64,000 nucleotides of DNA from Brevibacillus laterosporus (GCA_007833815.1 CP033464.1:5377501-5441500), one strand, 5' to 3'. Counted from the first letter of the stretch, positions 1 to 8,871 are shown. Numbers and translations are program-made. Notes: generated by a model from the letters alone, not told the origin.

Positions 1-416
1 AATCTGACGATTTCAATTCTTTCATCGTAAGTAGTTGCTCGTCCTTTTGTCATGATTGGTGTTCCTCCTGTGCCGCAAGCTTTCGGCTTCTCATGACCAT
101 TATACTTCAGGATCCAGTTACGCAGTTGGCGGGTTGATTTGATGCCATATCTTTTACATATATCCATGTGAGAACCACGACTAGCCAGATAATCCTCGAC
201 AGCTGTTTTCTTTAATTCTGTGGAATAGGAGGAGTTCTTGGATGTATTGAGCAATCCGTTTGGACCTAATGATTGATAAGTTTGAAGCCATTGTTTAATA
301 GATGGAAAGGAAACATCTAGAAGATTTGCTAAATGATTAAGCGAATCTTCCCCACGAAGATATTTTTCAATAGCTGCAATCTTTTCTGACCCAGATATTT
401 TTGCTTTATGGGACAT
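1..416 (-). CDS. IS3-family transposase OrfA, N-terminal part
   Basis: This is the helix-turn-helix subunit of an IS3-type transposase, which binds the element's ends. Translation starts at 416 behind an AAGGAGGAG ribosome site, exactly as in the intact copy at 48761. The product is the same except that one His in the LLHTSK stretch is Asn here. The 3' part is cut by the window edge, so I cannot tell whether this copy is intact. Confidence 0.85.
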   Translation of the reverse strand, partial: MSHKAKISGSEKIAAIEKYLRGEDSLNHLANLLDVSFPSIKQWLQTYQSLGPNGLLNTSKNSSYSTELKKTAVEDYLASRGSHMDICKRYGIKSTRQLRNWILKYNGHEKPKACGTGGTPIMTKGRATTYDERIEIVR

Positions 417-484
417 AAAAATGCTCCTCCTTGTAAGGAAACAGTTATATTATTTCAACTGTCTACCACAAGGGGAGCATATCA
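1..484 (-). mobile_element. IS3-family element, partial copy cut by window edge
   Basis: This stretch matches 48346-48829 in the complete IS copy almost base for base; I saw one substitution, near 257. It carries the 5' part of orfA and the right terminal repeat, and ends at the same CATATCA. The rest of the element lies outside the window. Both copies have the same orientation. Confidence 0.9.
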
Positions 485-600
485 ATCCGTCAGAGAGCTT
501 TGTCTTGTTGAAGGGCGGTTTGGGTATACAGACAGCACAAACAGCTACCCTCGTACAGAATGCAGGGTTTTCTAATGCTTTCAATCGCTTTAGATTATAA
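484..600 (+). pseudogene. 3' fragment of an unknown gene, weakly rhodanese-like
   Basis: Right after the IS end the plus strand is open to a TAA at 598-600. The residues include GGLGIQTAQTATLVQNAGF followed by SNAFN. The pattern of small residues, AxxL, AGF and N-x-x-N loosely resembles the C-terminal half of rhodanese domains, but the catalytic Cys is not seen. The IS copy sits directly upstream, so the 5' part was probably removed or separated by the insertion. It could also be a chance frame. Confidence 0.3.
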
Positions 601-624
601 TCTTCTTTCTTCATACAGTGACCC

Positions 625-819
625 TTAAGAGGAGCTAATAATAAACATTGTTACTAATCCCATAGCAATAAACATTATCACAAGGGAAATAAGAGAGGTT
701 TTTACAAGTTTTTTTTTCTCAGAAACATCCCCTCTCTTATACTGTAGTATTGCTCTGAAACTAAAAATAACCGTGATAGCTAAAGAAAAAATTAGAATTG
801 TATTTGCCAATTGCTGCAT
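625..819 (-). CDS. small membrane protein, possible immunity partner
   Basis: The product has 64 residues and two predicted membrane spans (about residues 5-25 and 40-62) separated by a charged loop rich in Lys (SEKKKLVK). I place the start at the ATG at 819, because GGAGG lies 8 bases before it; a GTG 15 bases further up is the alternative. The gene lies 96 bases downstream of a secreted Gly/Ala-rich protein on the same strand, with a hairpin between them. Small two-span proteins in that position are often immunity or accessory proteins of bacteriocins. That role is inference from position and topology only; I do not recognise the family. Confidence 0.6.
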   Translation of the reverse strand: MQQLANTILIFSLAITVIFSFRAILQYKRGDVSEKKKLVKTSLISLVIMFIAMGLVTMFIISSS

Positions 820-846
820 ATCTTTATCCTCCACGTATAGAAATTT

Positions 847-885
847 AAAAGTTTCCTCTTTTCAAAATAAAAAGGGGAAACTTTT
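847..885 (-). terminator. hairpin between secreted protein and small membrane protein
   Basis: AAAAGTTTCC pairs with GGAAACTTTT around an AT-rich loop. It lies between the two genes of the bacteriocin-like pair and could act as a partial terminator that lowers expression of the second gene. Confidence 0.5.
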
Positions 886-915
886 AGATAAAAAATAGTA
901 AACTAAGAAAACATT

Positions 916-1578
916 TTATTGCGGCTCTATGTCAAAAATATATGCCCATGTCATATCTAACACTATGCCAGTATTATCACTGTTATTAGCATATAATCGA
1001 GAAGACAATAACGCCCAATAACTTCCAGCTATTCCAGGTGGAACAGCAGGTGCTACACCCCAAATACCTGCTACAACTGCAACACCTCCGGCTACTGATG
1101 CAGCACCGGCAAAATCAGCAGCAACTTTATTAGCCTTGCAGCTATCCAATTTCCTGCTATAACCCCACCAATAATTTTTTACTTCAGTAGTTACGCCATT
1201 ACAATTACCTTTAATACTAATAACTGACGAAGGCTTACCTGAATGAGTTGCTTCTACGGTTAAATTATTGTATGCCTTTAAGTCCCCTTCTGCTATTTGA
1301 ACATTAAGATGTTGAAGATGTTTTTGCTGACCAATCAGTAATTCCTCTTCAAAACCATCAGCTTTTGCTTTTTCAATATCAAGTTCAAAAAAGCCTTCGC
1401 TATTCACTGAAACATACTTTTTTAGAGGGAGAATATCCTCTTTTGTAAAATCCGATTCTGCAACTACAGATATTTCTTGAGATTGAGCTGCGAAAGCGAA
1501 AGCATCTGGTGATGGGGCCATAATTGTGGTAGCAAATAAGGCTAAGAAAGTGAACATCATCAAAAACTTTTTGTACAT
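916..1578 (-). CDS. secreted bacteriocin-like protein
   Basis: The product has 220 residues and starts at an ATG behind TAGGAGGAAT. Residues 1-30 form a clear signal peptide ending near DAFAFA. A mixed-charge middle region (about 35-125) could be a propeptide. The C-terminal third contains KNYWWGYSRKL, a Cys, then a long Gly/Ala/Val-rich hydrophobic stretch (about 150-190) and a polar tail with TWAYIF. A secreted pre-region, a YWWG motif and a hydrophobic Gly-rich segment resemble some uncharacterised Firmicute antimicrobial-type proteins, but I cannot name a family. The small two-span protein downstream supports a toxin/immunity reading, which is inference. Two Cys residues remain after the signal peptide. 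Confidence 0.65.
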   Translation of the reverse strand: MYKKFLMMFTFLALFATTIMAPSPDAFAFAAQSQEISVVAESDFTKEDILPLKKYVSVNSEGFFELDIEKAKADGFEEELLIGQQKHLQHLNVQIAEGDLKAYNNLTVEATHSGKPSSVISIKGNCNGVTTEVKNYWWGYSRKLDSCKANKVAADFAGAASVAGGVAVVAGIWGVAPAVPPGIAGSYWALLSSRLYANNSDNTGIVLDMTWAYIFDIEPQ

Positions 1579-1755
1579 TTTTATTCCTCCTACAATATGT
1601 CAGATAAGGGCTTTTTAATAGATTATCAGAAACATATTGTAAAATAATGTCATAATTTTGAATTTATTATATTTTATTTTTAGATTAAACCACAATGACC
1701 CCTTTTCGACATAAATACTTATTCTATATATGTAACTTTTTTCCTCTTTATTATT

Positions 1756-1785
1756 AAAATTGCCCCCTATAAAGGAGGCAATTTT
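1756..1785 (-). terminator. intrinsic terminator overlapping methyltransferase end
   Basis: AAAATTGCC and GGCAATTTT pair around a short loop and overlap the stop codon of the methyltransferase gene. The A-run and T-run on the two sides make it usable in both directions. Confidence 0.6.
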
Positions 1786-2449
1786 CTTCTACTACTTGCC
1801 AAATTAAAATAAACCTCATCTATTTCAAAACCTGTTATTTTACGGCCAAGCTTTTTGGCTGCTTCTACTGTTGGGCCAGATCCTAAAAAGAAATCCGCTA
1901 CCGTTTCCCCTTCCTCGCTACTGTTCAGAATGATGCCTTCCATAAGCTTAGCCGGCTTCTCGGTGGGATGAATGGTCTTTTGACCTGCGATTCGTGGTAT
2001 CGGCCAGATGTCAGTAGCACGACGATTCGAAACACGACGGGCCTTGATCTTCCCCTTTACAGCAAATATGATAAATTCGTGCTGATAACGATATTGCCAG
2101 CCCATTCCCATGTGTACTTTGTTCCAGACCACACAATTTTTTATGACAAACCCGACGCGCTGCATCCACAAATACAAGAGTGGGTACATGCGCCAATCAA
2201 TAAATACATAGATGTGTCTGCCGGTTTTCAAAACCCTATACGCTTCTCGGAGCCACTGGATAGTGAATCGCTGATAATCTCTTGGACTTAACCGATCGTT
2301 CGCGATGATACTAAATCTAGGCTTTTTTGTCTTGCTAAAATTTGTCCCGCCAAAGCCTAGATTATAGGGTGGATCGGCAATGAGAGGTCGATAGATTCGT
2401 CTTGTAGGTGTTGTTTGGCTCCAGCTATACAATCCATGTTGTAGATCAT
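1767..2449 (-). pseudogene. DNA adenine/cytosine-N4 methyltransferase, frameshifted
   Basis: The family transfers a methyl group from SAM to adenine N6 or cytosine N4. The catalytic motif IV DPPYNLGF comes first, and the SAM-binding motif I follows near the C terminus in the degenerate form VADFFLGSGPT, which gives beta-class order. HPTEKP, typical of these enzymes, lies between. The open frame begins only just before DPPY. Upstream, another frame starts at an ATG at 2449 behind GGGAGCTGG and encodes MIYNMDCIAGAKQ then DESIDL, the normal start of this family. One base is missing near 2385-2395, so the reading frame is broken. The enzyme is probably inactive unless a sequencing error explains the break. 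It lies among phage remnants, so a phage-borne orphan methylase is likely. Confidence 0.75.
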
Positions 2450-2528
2450 CGTACCAGCTCCCATGATGTGATAGTTTATGTGCGTAGTAGGGAAAAGAAA
2501 AATGCCAACCGATTGGATGGCATCTGAT

Positions 2529-2621
2529 CTAATTTGTTTTTGGTTTTAAATTATTTGTGAAAGCCGCGATGACAGCAACTATAGCAGAAGCACCGTTTGC
2601 GATGTCATTAATTTGGTCGTC
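2529..2621 (-). pseudogene. phage holin C-terminal remnant
   Basis: The minus strand encodes about 30 residues, DDQINDIANGASAIVAVIAA then FTNNLKPKTN, before a TAG. Asp-rich start, a single hydrophobic span and a polar tail fit the end of SPP1-type phage holins. The upstream part is replaced by the integrase remnant on the other strand. I call it a prophage scrap; the family match is from memory. Confidence 0.4.
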
Positions 2622-3541
2622 AGAACTACGCAAAAAATAAACTCCGCTCTTCCACTTATGGTAATCATGAAATTGCTGTAAATAGTCGTATTAAACCTGT
2701 TCTTGGGGCAATTGATTTAGACAAGCTAACTCCTATTAATGTGACTAAATATCTATCTGAGCTTCAAAAAGAAAATCTCTCTGCTGACTATATAAAATAT
2801 CTTCACTCTGTACTCAAAAAGGCATTGAATCAAGCAGTCAAATGGCAACTGATTTCCAAAAATATTATGGACAACGTTGATCCACCTCGATTAGAACAAA
2901 AAGAAATTATTACATGGAGTCCCGAACAAGCAAATGAATTCTTAGCCTTTGCTATGAAAGATAAATACTACGTTGCTTTCGTTTTAGCAATATATACAGG
3001 AATGAGACGCGGGGAAATTCTCGGTCTTAGGTGGAAAGATGTTGATTTTGAAAAGGCAAAAATTAGTATACAACAAACCTTATATCGCCCTGCTAATCAA
3101 GGAATTATTTTTCAAGAGCCTAAGACTAAAAGTGCAAAAAGAAGAATCTCTATACCTGACTTTGTAATTCAAGAGTTAAAGGCTCATAAAGCGAGACAAA
3201 ATAAAAACAAATTGCAGTATGGCGAAGGATATCAAGATTTTGATCTGATTGTTTCATACGATGATGGGAGACCACAAGACCCTAGAAATTTACTTAGACA
3301 CTATGAACGTTTGATCAAAGGTTGTTGTTTGCCATCTATACGGTTTCACGATTTGCGCCACACACACGCAACCATGCTATTACAACTGGGGGAGCACCCA
3401 AAAGTTGTATCTGAACGATTAGGCCATAGTCGAGTCGGAATTACAATGGATGTCTATAGCCATGTCATGCCAGACATGCAAAAAGATGCTGCTGACAACT
3501 TCGAAAAAATGATGAAACAAAAGCGACCGAAGACACTTTAG
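2612..3541 (+). pseudogene. tyrosine recombinase (phage integrase), 5'-truncated
   Basis: The frame is open from 2612, and integrase-like sequence begins around 2621 (QNYAKNKLRSSTYGNHE), but there is no start codon or ribosome site there. The first usable start is a GTG at 2741. The catalytic domain is complete: GMRRGEILGLRW holds the first Arg, HDLRHTHATML holds His and the second Arg, GHS the last His, and MDVYSHV the nucleophilic Tyr. The usual N-terminal arm-binding domain is missing and the SAM-like core-binding domain is shortened. The gene points at a tRNA cluster 120 bases away, the usual integration target. It looks like the end of a decayed prophage or island; the protein may still be made from 2741 but would lack arm-site binding. 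Confidence 0.75.
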
Positions 3542-3620
3542 TTAAATAAAGGTTGTCAAAATGTTGTCAAGCGACAGTTGAGAGGGATCATGTTGTCAGG
3601 GTGGGAATAGATAAAATAAG

Positions 3621-3647
3621 AAAAACCCCTGATTTCTCAAGGGTTTT
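3621..3647 (-). terminator. intrinsic terminator after tRNA genes
   Basis: AAAAACCCC and GGGTTTT pair around TGATTTCTCAA. On the minus strand it is followed by a T-rich run and lies just past the tRNA-Val 3' end; it may also stop the converging integrase transcript. Confidence 0.75.
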
Positions 3648-3660
3648 AACGTTTATTTTA

Positions 3661-3737
3661 TGGTGATCCGGACTGGGTTCGAACCAGCGACCCCCACCCT
3701 GTCAAGATGGTGCTCTCCCAGCTGAGCTACCGGATCA
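3661..3737 (-). tRNA. tRNA-Val (anticodon GAC)
   Basis: On the minus strand a full cloverleaf folds: acceptor TGATCCG/CGGATCA, D arm GCTC..GAGC, anticodon stem CCATC/GGTGG with loop TTGACAG (anticodon GAC), T arm GCTGG-TTCGAAC-CCAGT and an encoded CCA. Its 3' end faces the integrase remnant. Confidence 0.93.
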
Positions 3738-3766
3738 CATTTTTTTCTGGGTACAAAATATGTATA

Positions 3767-3843
3767 TGGTGGGCCCTGTAGGACTCGAACCTACGACCAA
3801 TCGGTTATGAGCCGACCGCTCTGACCAACTGAGCTAAGGGCCC
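3767..3843 (-). tRNA. tRNA with CAT anticodon, probably tRNA-Ile2
   Basis: The acceptor is GGGCCCT/AGGGCCC, the anticodon loop CTCATAA, the T arm GTAGG-TTCGAGT-CCTAC, and CCA is encoded. CAT could be Met or lysidine-modified Ile. The GGGCCCTTAGCTC start resembles known bacterial Ile2 tRNAs more than elongator Met, so I prefer Ile2 (read by TilS). Confidence 0.8.
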
Positions 3844-4304
3844 CTTATGCTTAAACGTTATGTATAACATATGTAAGCATTTGTCATTGACAAAAATAAG
3901 TATAACGCATTTTTACTTAAGTTTCAATAGTTAAATAAAAATTTTTCTGCTTTTTTCTGTGAAATATTTACCTACAATACGACATAATTGTTGCATAACC
4001 AAATTGTGAGATTCTAACATAGAATAATAGAGTGCAGAACCTCCCAATTAAATGGATATTTTAAAAATTAAGGAAACTAGTAATTCAATTATTATGAACC
4101 TCTGTGCTATATTGGAAAATCATCACAAAAATGCATAATCCCATTCTAATTCATCTTTTCTCCTTTATCATAATCTGAAATAACCCCTTCAAAATAGACA
4201 TACCAATAATTTACTAGCTAAAAAATCAGTTGAATATAGTAAGAGGTTACTTCAGACACAGTTGATTTAGTCACATACTTCTTCCAAGTGAATAAAGGAC
4301 ATGA
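3844..4304. other. intergenic region, no gene seen
   Basis: About 460 bases of AT-rich DNA upstream of the tRNA genes. I see no open frame with a ribosome site and no clear hairpin terminator. A tRNA promoter must lie near 3850-3920, but no single convincing match stood out. Confidence 0.5.
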
Positions 4305-4535
4305 TTATAATAAAATTACTGATCCATTAACATTAACTGAAAAATTAGTGTGAGTCGCATAATTTATAAAATATGTTCCCGGCTCAAGATAGAATTCTCT
4401 TGCAAATGTACCTATTCCATTCACTGAAAAGCTCTTTACGTTCTTTTCGTCCCCTCCTACTTTAACTAACCAATACGATGCTTGTAAAGACCCTTGGCCT
4501 CCATTACTAGGTGTTTGCGAGACTTGAAGCTTCAC
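4305..4535 (-). CDS. small hypothetical protein or gene fragment
   Basis: The frame encodes 76 residues from a GTG at 4535, without a good ribosome site. It stays open upstream to about 4600 but has no better start. The product is rich in beta-forming residues (SYWLVKVGG, TFAREFYLEPGTYFINYATH) and looks like part of a beta-sandwich domain. No family recognised. It may be the 3' remnant of a longer gene. Confidence 0.35.
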   Translation of the reverse strand: MKLQVSQTPSNGGQGSLQASYWLVKVGGDEKNVKSFSVNGIGTFAREFYLEPGTYFINYATHTNFSVNVNGSVILL

Positions 4536-4735
4536 TTTTTGAGTAAATTTGATTGTAAATTTTGCATAGTTTATTATACATTTGATCTTGGACTTGCTTC
4601 AGTTTAATGTCATCACTAAAAAAAGCACCTCAGTGTCACAAACCTTAATTGATCTATTCCATTTTGATATTGTATTGAATGTCTTGAACGAAGATAACCG
4701 ACTACTTATTGGGCTGCACTGGACTCAAATAAATA

Positions 4736-4770
4736 CCCACCTAACGGAACTCTCCTTCCGCTAAGTGGGC
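4736..4770 (-). terminator. intrinsic terminator after chemoreceptor gene
   Basis: CCCACCTAACGGAA pairs with TTCCGCTAAGTGGG around a short loop, 40 bases past the chemoreceptor stop, followed on the minus strand by a T-rich run. Confidence 0.75.
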
Positions 4771-4807
4771 ATTTTCTAACATTAGTATATCTTTTTCTAC
4801 TCGCCTC

Positions 4808-6808
4808 TTACTCCTTGACCTTAAACTTTTCCACAGCACGCTGCATTCCCTCTGCCATCTGAGTCAAAGCAGTTGCGGACGATGTAATCTCTTCCATAGA
4901 AGCAAGTTGTTCCTCAGATGCCGCAGTGACACCCTGCGAAGATGCTGCCATGCCCTGCGCAATTTGAGCGATTTCGTGCATCGAAGCAGAGACCTCTTCT
5001 GCACTTGCCGACATTTGTTCAGTGATGGCAGATACGTCATGAATTTGCTCGACAATATGTTGTGTAGATGCTTGAATATTAGTAAAAGCTTCTCTGGCTT
5101 CTGACGTGACGATAATACCCTTTTTGACATCTTCATAAACTTTACTTTTCATGACCTCTGAAGCATTCTGGGTCAAGCTCGTTACTCGGATGATAATTTC
5201 TTGGATACGATCCGCCGTTTGTTTTGATTGATCTGCTAGCTTTCTTACCTCATTAGCAACAACAGCAAAGCCTCTTCCCTGCTCTCCTGCTCGCGCTGCT
5301 TCAATCGCCGCATTTAATGATAGGAGATTCGTCTGTTCCGCGATGCCAATGATGGCTGTACTCATTTCTGATATTTGTCCACTATACTTTTGCAATTGTT
5401 CCATGATGCCAGCCGATTCTTCTACAGATTGACGAATCGCTTCCATTTGTTCGGTCACCAGTACCACTTTCTGATTACCATTTTGTACGTCCTCTGTGGT
5501 TTTGGCTGACGAATCTACAATGCCATTAGCTGACTCAGCAATTTTATAAATCCCAGTTGACATTTCTTCCATTGTGCGGGCACTCTCAGATGTAGCAATC
5601 GCTTGTGTTTTTGATCCGTTCGCTGATTCCTCTACCAGCTCTGTGACGTATTCTACCGCTTTAGCATTTTGCATTGTACTAGCTGTCATTTGTTGACTGG
5701 ATGCAGCTAATTGATTGGACGTTTCCATCACCTCTGTGACGATGCCCTTAAGTGAGTCTACCATTTCATTATAGTTGGTGGCTAACTGACCAATTTCATC
5801 CTCCAGGTTGATATTCACTTTTTCATCTAAATAGCCCTCACTTACCCGCTTTGCAGAGGCTGCCAGTAGTGCTAACGGTTTTGTAATTTTACTAGTCCAA
5901 ATAAACACCAAGATAGAAGCTGCTACAAGAAAGACTACTAAAATGAACCCTGTTTGGTTCAGAATTGGGGCAGAAGCTTTCACGTATTCCTCACTGGGAA
6001 GCACACCAACGATCTTCCAACCCGTTAAAGAATTTGTCTCAAATAATGCTTTTCGTTTCTCTCCGTTCTCAGAAGAATCATAGCTGACCCATCCCTTATC
6101 AATCGATTGCATGGTGTCATAGTGCTCACCTTCTACCTGTTTTCCTATGGGATGTATGGGATGCGACATGAGTTTGTTGGTACGATCTAACAAATACGCA
6201 TATCCTTCTGAACCAAATTTTACACCTTTGACTAGCTCGTGAATTGTATTAAGGCTTAAACTAATACTTAACGCACCTTGTCCGTCTGGAAGCGCTTTTC
6301 CGATATTCAATATATAATGATTCGTCGTCATTGAAACGACTGGATCATTTATTGCGATTGTGCTTGGGTCTTGTATGACTTGTTTATACCAATCTCGCGT
6401 GCGTGGATCGTACTCTTGTTTTCCAGGATCGGGCGCCTTCATCCAAGCACCATTTTGATTCCCGACTGTTACAATTTCAATTTCGGGATGTTGCTTCGCA
6501 AAGTCCTCCATTATTTTTCGGAGTTCAGGGCTTTGTTCGTCGATTTGACGAGAGGTAATTTGTTCAACCAGTGTATTGAGATTAGCAATCTCCAATTGGA
6601 TAATCTGGTCAATCGCTTGATTCAATAAGCTAACGCTAGAATCAGCTGCTCCTTCTAATTTTTGTTCTAACTGCCACTTGGAAATGTAAAAAGAGGAATA
6701 ACCAATTAGAACTCCTTGTAAAAGTAACACAGCAATGATGAGAAACATCAGCTTACTCCGTAATGTCTTTCGATTAAATATTCTGCTTCTTATGTCTAGC
6801 CATTTCAT
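4808..6808 (-). CDS. methyl-accepting chemotaxis protein with Cache sensor
   Basis: This 666-residue receptor senses small molecules outside the cell and signals to CheA/CheW. One membrane span near residues 18-38 is followed by a double-Cache-type sensor (about 40-280, with [10 protein letters not shown] and [11 protein letters not shown]), a second span near 283-305, a HAMP domain to about 358 and the signalling domain to the end. The conserved hairpin tip is unmistakable near residue 505 ([19 protein letters not shown]). Gln/Glu-rich heptads around it could be methylation sites. The start follows a GGGAGG site. A lone cheW lies at 34655, but no other chemotaxis genes are near, so this is a scattered receptor. 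The ligand cannot be read from sequence. Confidence 0.95.
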   Translation of the reverse strand: MKWLDIRSRIFNRKTLRSKLMFLIIAVLLLQGVLIGYSSFYISKWQLEQKLEGAADSSVSLLNQAIDQIIQLEIANLNTLVEQITSRQIDEQSPELRKIMEDFAKQHPEIEIVTVGNQNGAWMKAPDPGKQEYDPRTRDWYKQVIQDPSTIAINDPVVSMTTNHYILNIGKALPDGQGALSISLSLNTIHELVKGVKFGSEGYAYLLDRTNKLMSHPIHPIGKQVEGEHYDTMQSIDKGWVSYDSSENGEKRKALFETNSLTGWKIVGVLPSEEYVKASAPILNQTGFILVVFLVAASILVFIWTSKITKPLALLAASAKRVSEGYLDEKVNINLEDEIGQLATNYNEMVDSLKGIVTEVMETSNQLAASSQQMTASTMQNAKAVEYVTELVEESANGSKTQAIATSESARTMEEMSTGIYKIAESANGIVDSSAKTTEDVQNGNQKVVLVTEQMEAIRQSVEESAGIMEQLQKYSGQISEMSTAIIGIAEQTNLLSLNAAIEAARAGEQGRGFAVVANEVRKLADQSKQTADRIQEIIIRVTSLTQNASEVMKSKVYEDVKKGIIVTSEAREAFTNIQASTQHIVEQIHDVSAITEQMSASAEEVSASMHEIAQIAQGMAASSQGVTAASEEQLASMEEITSSATALTQMAEGMQRAVEKFKVKE

Positions 6809-7161
6809 AAGCTTGTGCCTCCCTTGATAGTAGATCAGCCTAAAAAGTACAGCTGACTAGGACTTTATATCTATTATTTACATCGGTTTTTTTCTATCGT
6901 TTATGTAACTATTTATGAAAGTTAAAAAAAAAAACATTATTGTGAATGTAAGTATCTGTAATGAAAATGAACCCGAAATATATCAACGATCGCTTATATA
7001 CATACGCAAAAGAACCGCCTCACCCGCAGACAAATCTACAGACAAGACGGCTCCATCTTTTAGATTTTTTACCTGAAGAAATGAAATGACAGCATCTATC
7101 TACGAGTTACAGATGTGATTATGTCCAATTCTGCCTGTAACTTATGTATTTGTCCTTTTAT
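6809..7161. other. intergenic region upstream of chemoreceptor
   Basis: About 350 bases. It holds an imperfect inverted repeat near 7015-7060 (AACCGCC..GACGGCT) with T-rich DNA after it, possibly a plus-strand terminator, and then the left flank TTTTAT of the IS605-like element. No gene seen. Confidence 0.45.
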
Positions 7162-7420
7162 GAATTAGCCGAGAACACTCGTGATTTTAATCATGAGTGT
7201 TCTCGGCTTCGGACAAAGCATGTCTTCTGACACGTTAATTGTCCGACTACTTCTTTGAATAACTAACAAGAACAGGTATACTAATCTTGTACAGATTGCT
7301 CATTGAAAACGGAATGTATGGGGTTGCCATAAGGAATGCTTTGTGGCGTAAAACATTCAAGCACCTTCGTTGGATGTGATAGCGCAGGAATCTCGTGGCT
7401 TTAGCCATGAGAGGTTCAAA
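7162..7420 (+). mobile_element. IS200/IS605-like non-autonomous element, short copy
   Basis: The 259 bases from GAATTAGCCGAG to GAGGTTCAAA recur at 37385-37757. The left end forms a near-perfect palindrome (AGCCGAGAACACTC with GAGTGTTCTCGGCT). The right end carries the hairpin CTCGTGGC-TTTA-GCCATGAG followed by GGTTCAA, the typical form of IS605-type right ends and TnpB guide-RNA 3' scaffolds. A promoter-like TTGAAT-16-TATACT lies inside (7255-7282). Compared with the long copy, 114 bases are missing between two CTTCGT repeats, so most of the RNA scaffold is gone. It ends 14 bases from the stop of the DUF218 gene. No transposase is encoded. Confidence 0.75.
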
Positions 7421-7433
7421 GAAGCCTTTAACC

Positions 7434-8543
7434 TTAGCGTTGCATTCCAGGGTAAGCCCAAATACCGCTTGTTCTCAACAAATCACGGTAGATAACTAAC
7501 TGCTCATCCATTGTTACTTTATGGGCTTCATCTAGGGATTTGTAATCTAGGTATACCATATTCGTGAATATTCGATCGTTCTTTTTACCCATTTGCTTCG
7601 CATAATGATCACTTGCTTCTTTAAACACGCTTAGTCCGCGACGCATATGACTCGCACTAGATACCAGTGTCATATCCTTCAAGCCTTCACGCTCCATGAT
7701 TCCAATGGAGAAAAGAGCGTTTTCAACTGTATCAGTCGCTTTGTTATCCAATAGGATACGGTTTTTATCAATGCCTTGTTCCATTAACCATTTGCTCATT
7801 GCGTCTGCTTCGGTAATGCCTTCTTTCGGTACTCCACCGCTCACGATGATTTTAGAGTTTGGGTATTGCTTTGCCAGAGCAAGTCCTGCTTTTAGGCGTT
7901 CGATTAATGGTTCACGCATGCTCCCGTCGTCTGCTAGAGCATAACCCAGAATGACGATCGCATGGTCTTTTTGTGGCAAGCCTTTTGGTACGTCTTTGTT
8001 AAATGTAGTCTGCATGTATGCTTCTGCTGAGGCAAGCTTGGCTAGATACTCGTTTGCCTTTGTCTCGTCTAGTTTCTTTATTTTAGCCATTTGAGCGTCA
8101 TATGTTTTTGGATCTCCATTTACCTTGGAGTAAACCCCGTATAACAAATTGGCATTAAAGTTATTAGGATCAAGATTCAAGATTTGCTTATAAGTTTGCA
8201 AGGCTTCCGGAAGCTTCTTTTGAATAATCTGAGTAGAAGCAAGCGAGAATTTCAGGTCGTTGTCAAAAGGATCAAGCATAGTCGCTTCTAGATAAGCGTT
8301 TTCAACTACATCGTATTTACCTTTTAGCGTAATGCCTTTGAAAATCTCCGCTTCCGCTTTTTTCAGATCACCGCCGTGCCAGTAGTAGTACATCGCCGTT
8401 TCTTTTAACTGGTTAATGCGGTAAGTAGTAGGCTCATCGTTTTTCACGGAAGTAGTACTTGGGTTAGCAAATACACTAGATGTTGTTACCAAGGATGCTG
8501 CTAGGATTACACTAGCTAGTATTTTTTTGTTGAGTTTCACCAT
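7434..8543 (-). CDS. secreted TPR and DUF218 (YdcF/SanA-like) protein
   Basis: The product has 369 residues and starts at an ATG behind AAGGAGG. Residues 1-26 are a signal peptide ending SSVFA. Residues 50-170 resemble TPR repeats (NAYLEATMLDPFDNDLKFSL, YKQILNLDPNNFNANLLYGV). Residues 190-360 are a DUF218 domain: HAIVILGYAL, a SKIIVSGG strand and the acidic/Asn-containing NKATDTVENALF. DUF218 proteins in envelope contexts (SanA, YdcF) are tied to cell-wall integrity, but their reaction is not settled. A lipase gene lies upstream on the same strand, separated by two hairpins, so it is probably transcribed alone. The IS605-like element directly abuts its 3' end. Confidence 0.85.
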   Translation of the reverse strand: MVKLNKKILASVILAASLVTTSSVFANPSTTSVKNDEPTTYRINQLKETAMYYYWHGGDLKKAEAEIFKGITLKGKYDVVENAYLEATMLDPFDNDLKFSLASTQIIQKKLPEALQTYKQILNLDPNNFNANLLYGVYSKVNGDPKTYDAQMAKIKKLDETKANEYLAKLASAEAYMQTTFNKDVPKGLPQKDHAIVILGYALADDGSMREPLIERLKAGLALAKQYPNSKIIVSGGVPKEGITEADAMSKWLMEQGIDKNRILLDNKATDTVENALFSIGIMEREGLKDMTLVSSASHMRRGLSVFKEASDHYAKQMGKKNDRIFTNMVYLDYKSLDEAHKVTMDEQLVIYRDLLRTSGIWAYPGMQR

Positions 8544-8642
8544 GAAAATTCCTCCTTATGAACAGCTCTCAATGTTGGTAGGATAATCAGAAATAAGTCT
8601 TTGTACCGCTCCTCTGCGCAAAAGGTAACGGCTTTGTAAGTT

Positions 8643-8704
8643 AAAAAAGCATGAACCAAAAAGGTAAAAGAAAAGTTTCTTCCTCGCACCTTTTGGCTCA
8701 TGCC
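8643..8704 (-). terminator. long hairpin with T-run upstream of DUF218 gene
   Basis: GGCATGAGCCAAAAGGT pairs with ACCTTTTTGGTTCATGC and is followed on the minus strand by TTTTTT. It sits between the lipase gene and the DUF218 gene. It may be a second terminator or a leader attenuator for the downstream gene. Confidence 0.65.
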
Positions 8705-8803
8705 TAGTCGAACTAGTTACACGCCGTGTGACTGATTTCGTTCTTGTATAACGAATAATAACACACAATGTAAACGTATACAATAAAAATTAACTTTTTA
8801 TAA

Positions 8804-8825
8804 TAATACATTCACAAATGTATTA
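8804..8825 (-). terminator. AT-rich hairpin after lipase gene
   Basis: AATACATT and AATGTATT pair around CACA, about 50 bases past the lipase stop. It is weak because the stem is nearly all A and T. Confidence 0.4.
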
Positions 8826-8871
8826 TTACTCTATTTTATTATCATATATCAAAATATATTACAAAATATAC

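Noticed and set aside
4582-4764. Plus-strand 60-residue frame
   Set aside because: No ribosome site, and it ends in the chemoreceptor terminator.
6830-6900. Sigma-D (motility) promoter upstream of the chemoreceptor
   Set aside because: TAAA and CCGATGT are present, but the spacing is 2-3 bases too short, so I do not call it.
8556-8783. Minus-strand 75-residue frame between lipase and DUF218 genes
   Set aside because: It consists largely of the terminator hairpin and has no start signals.
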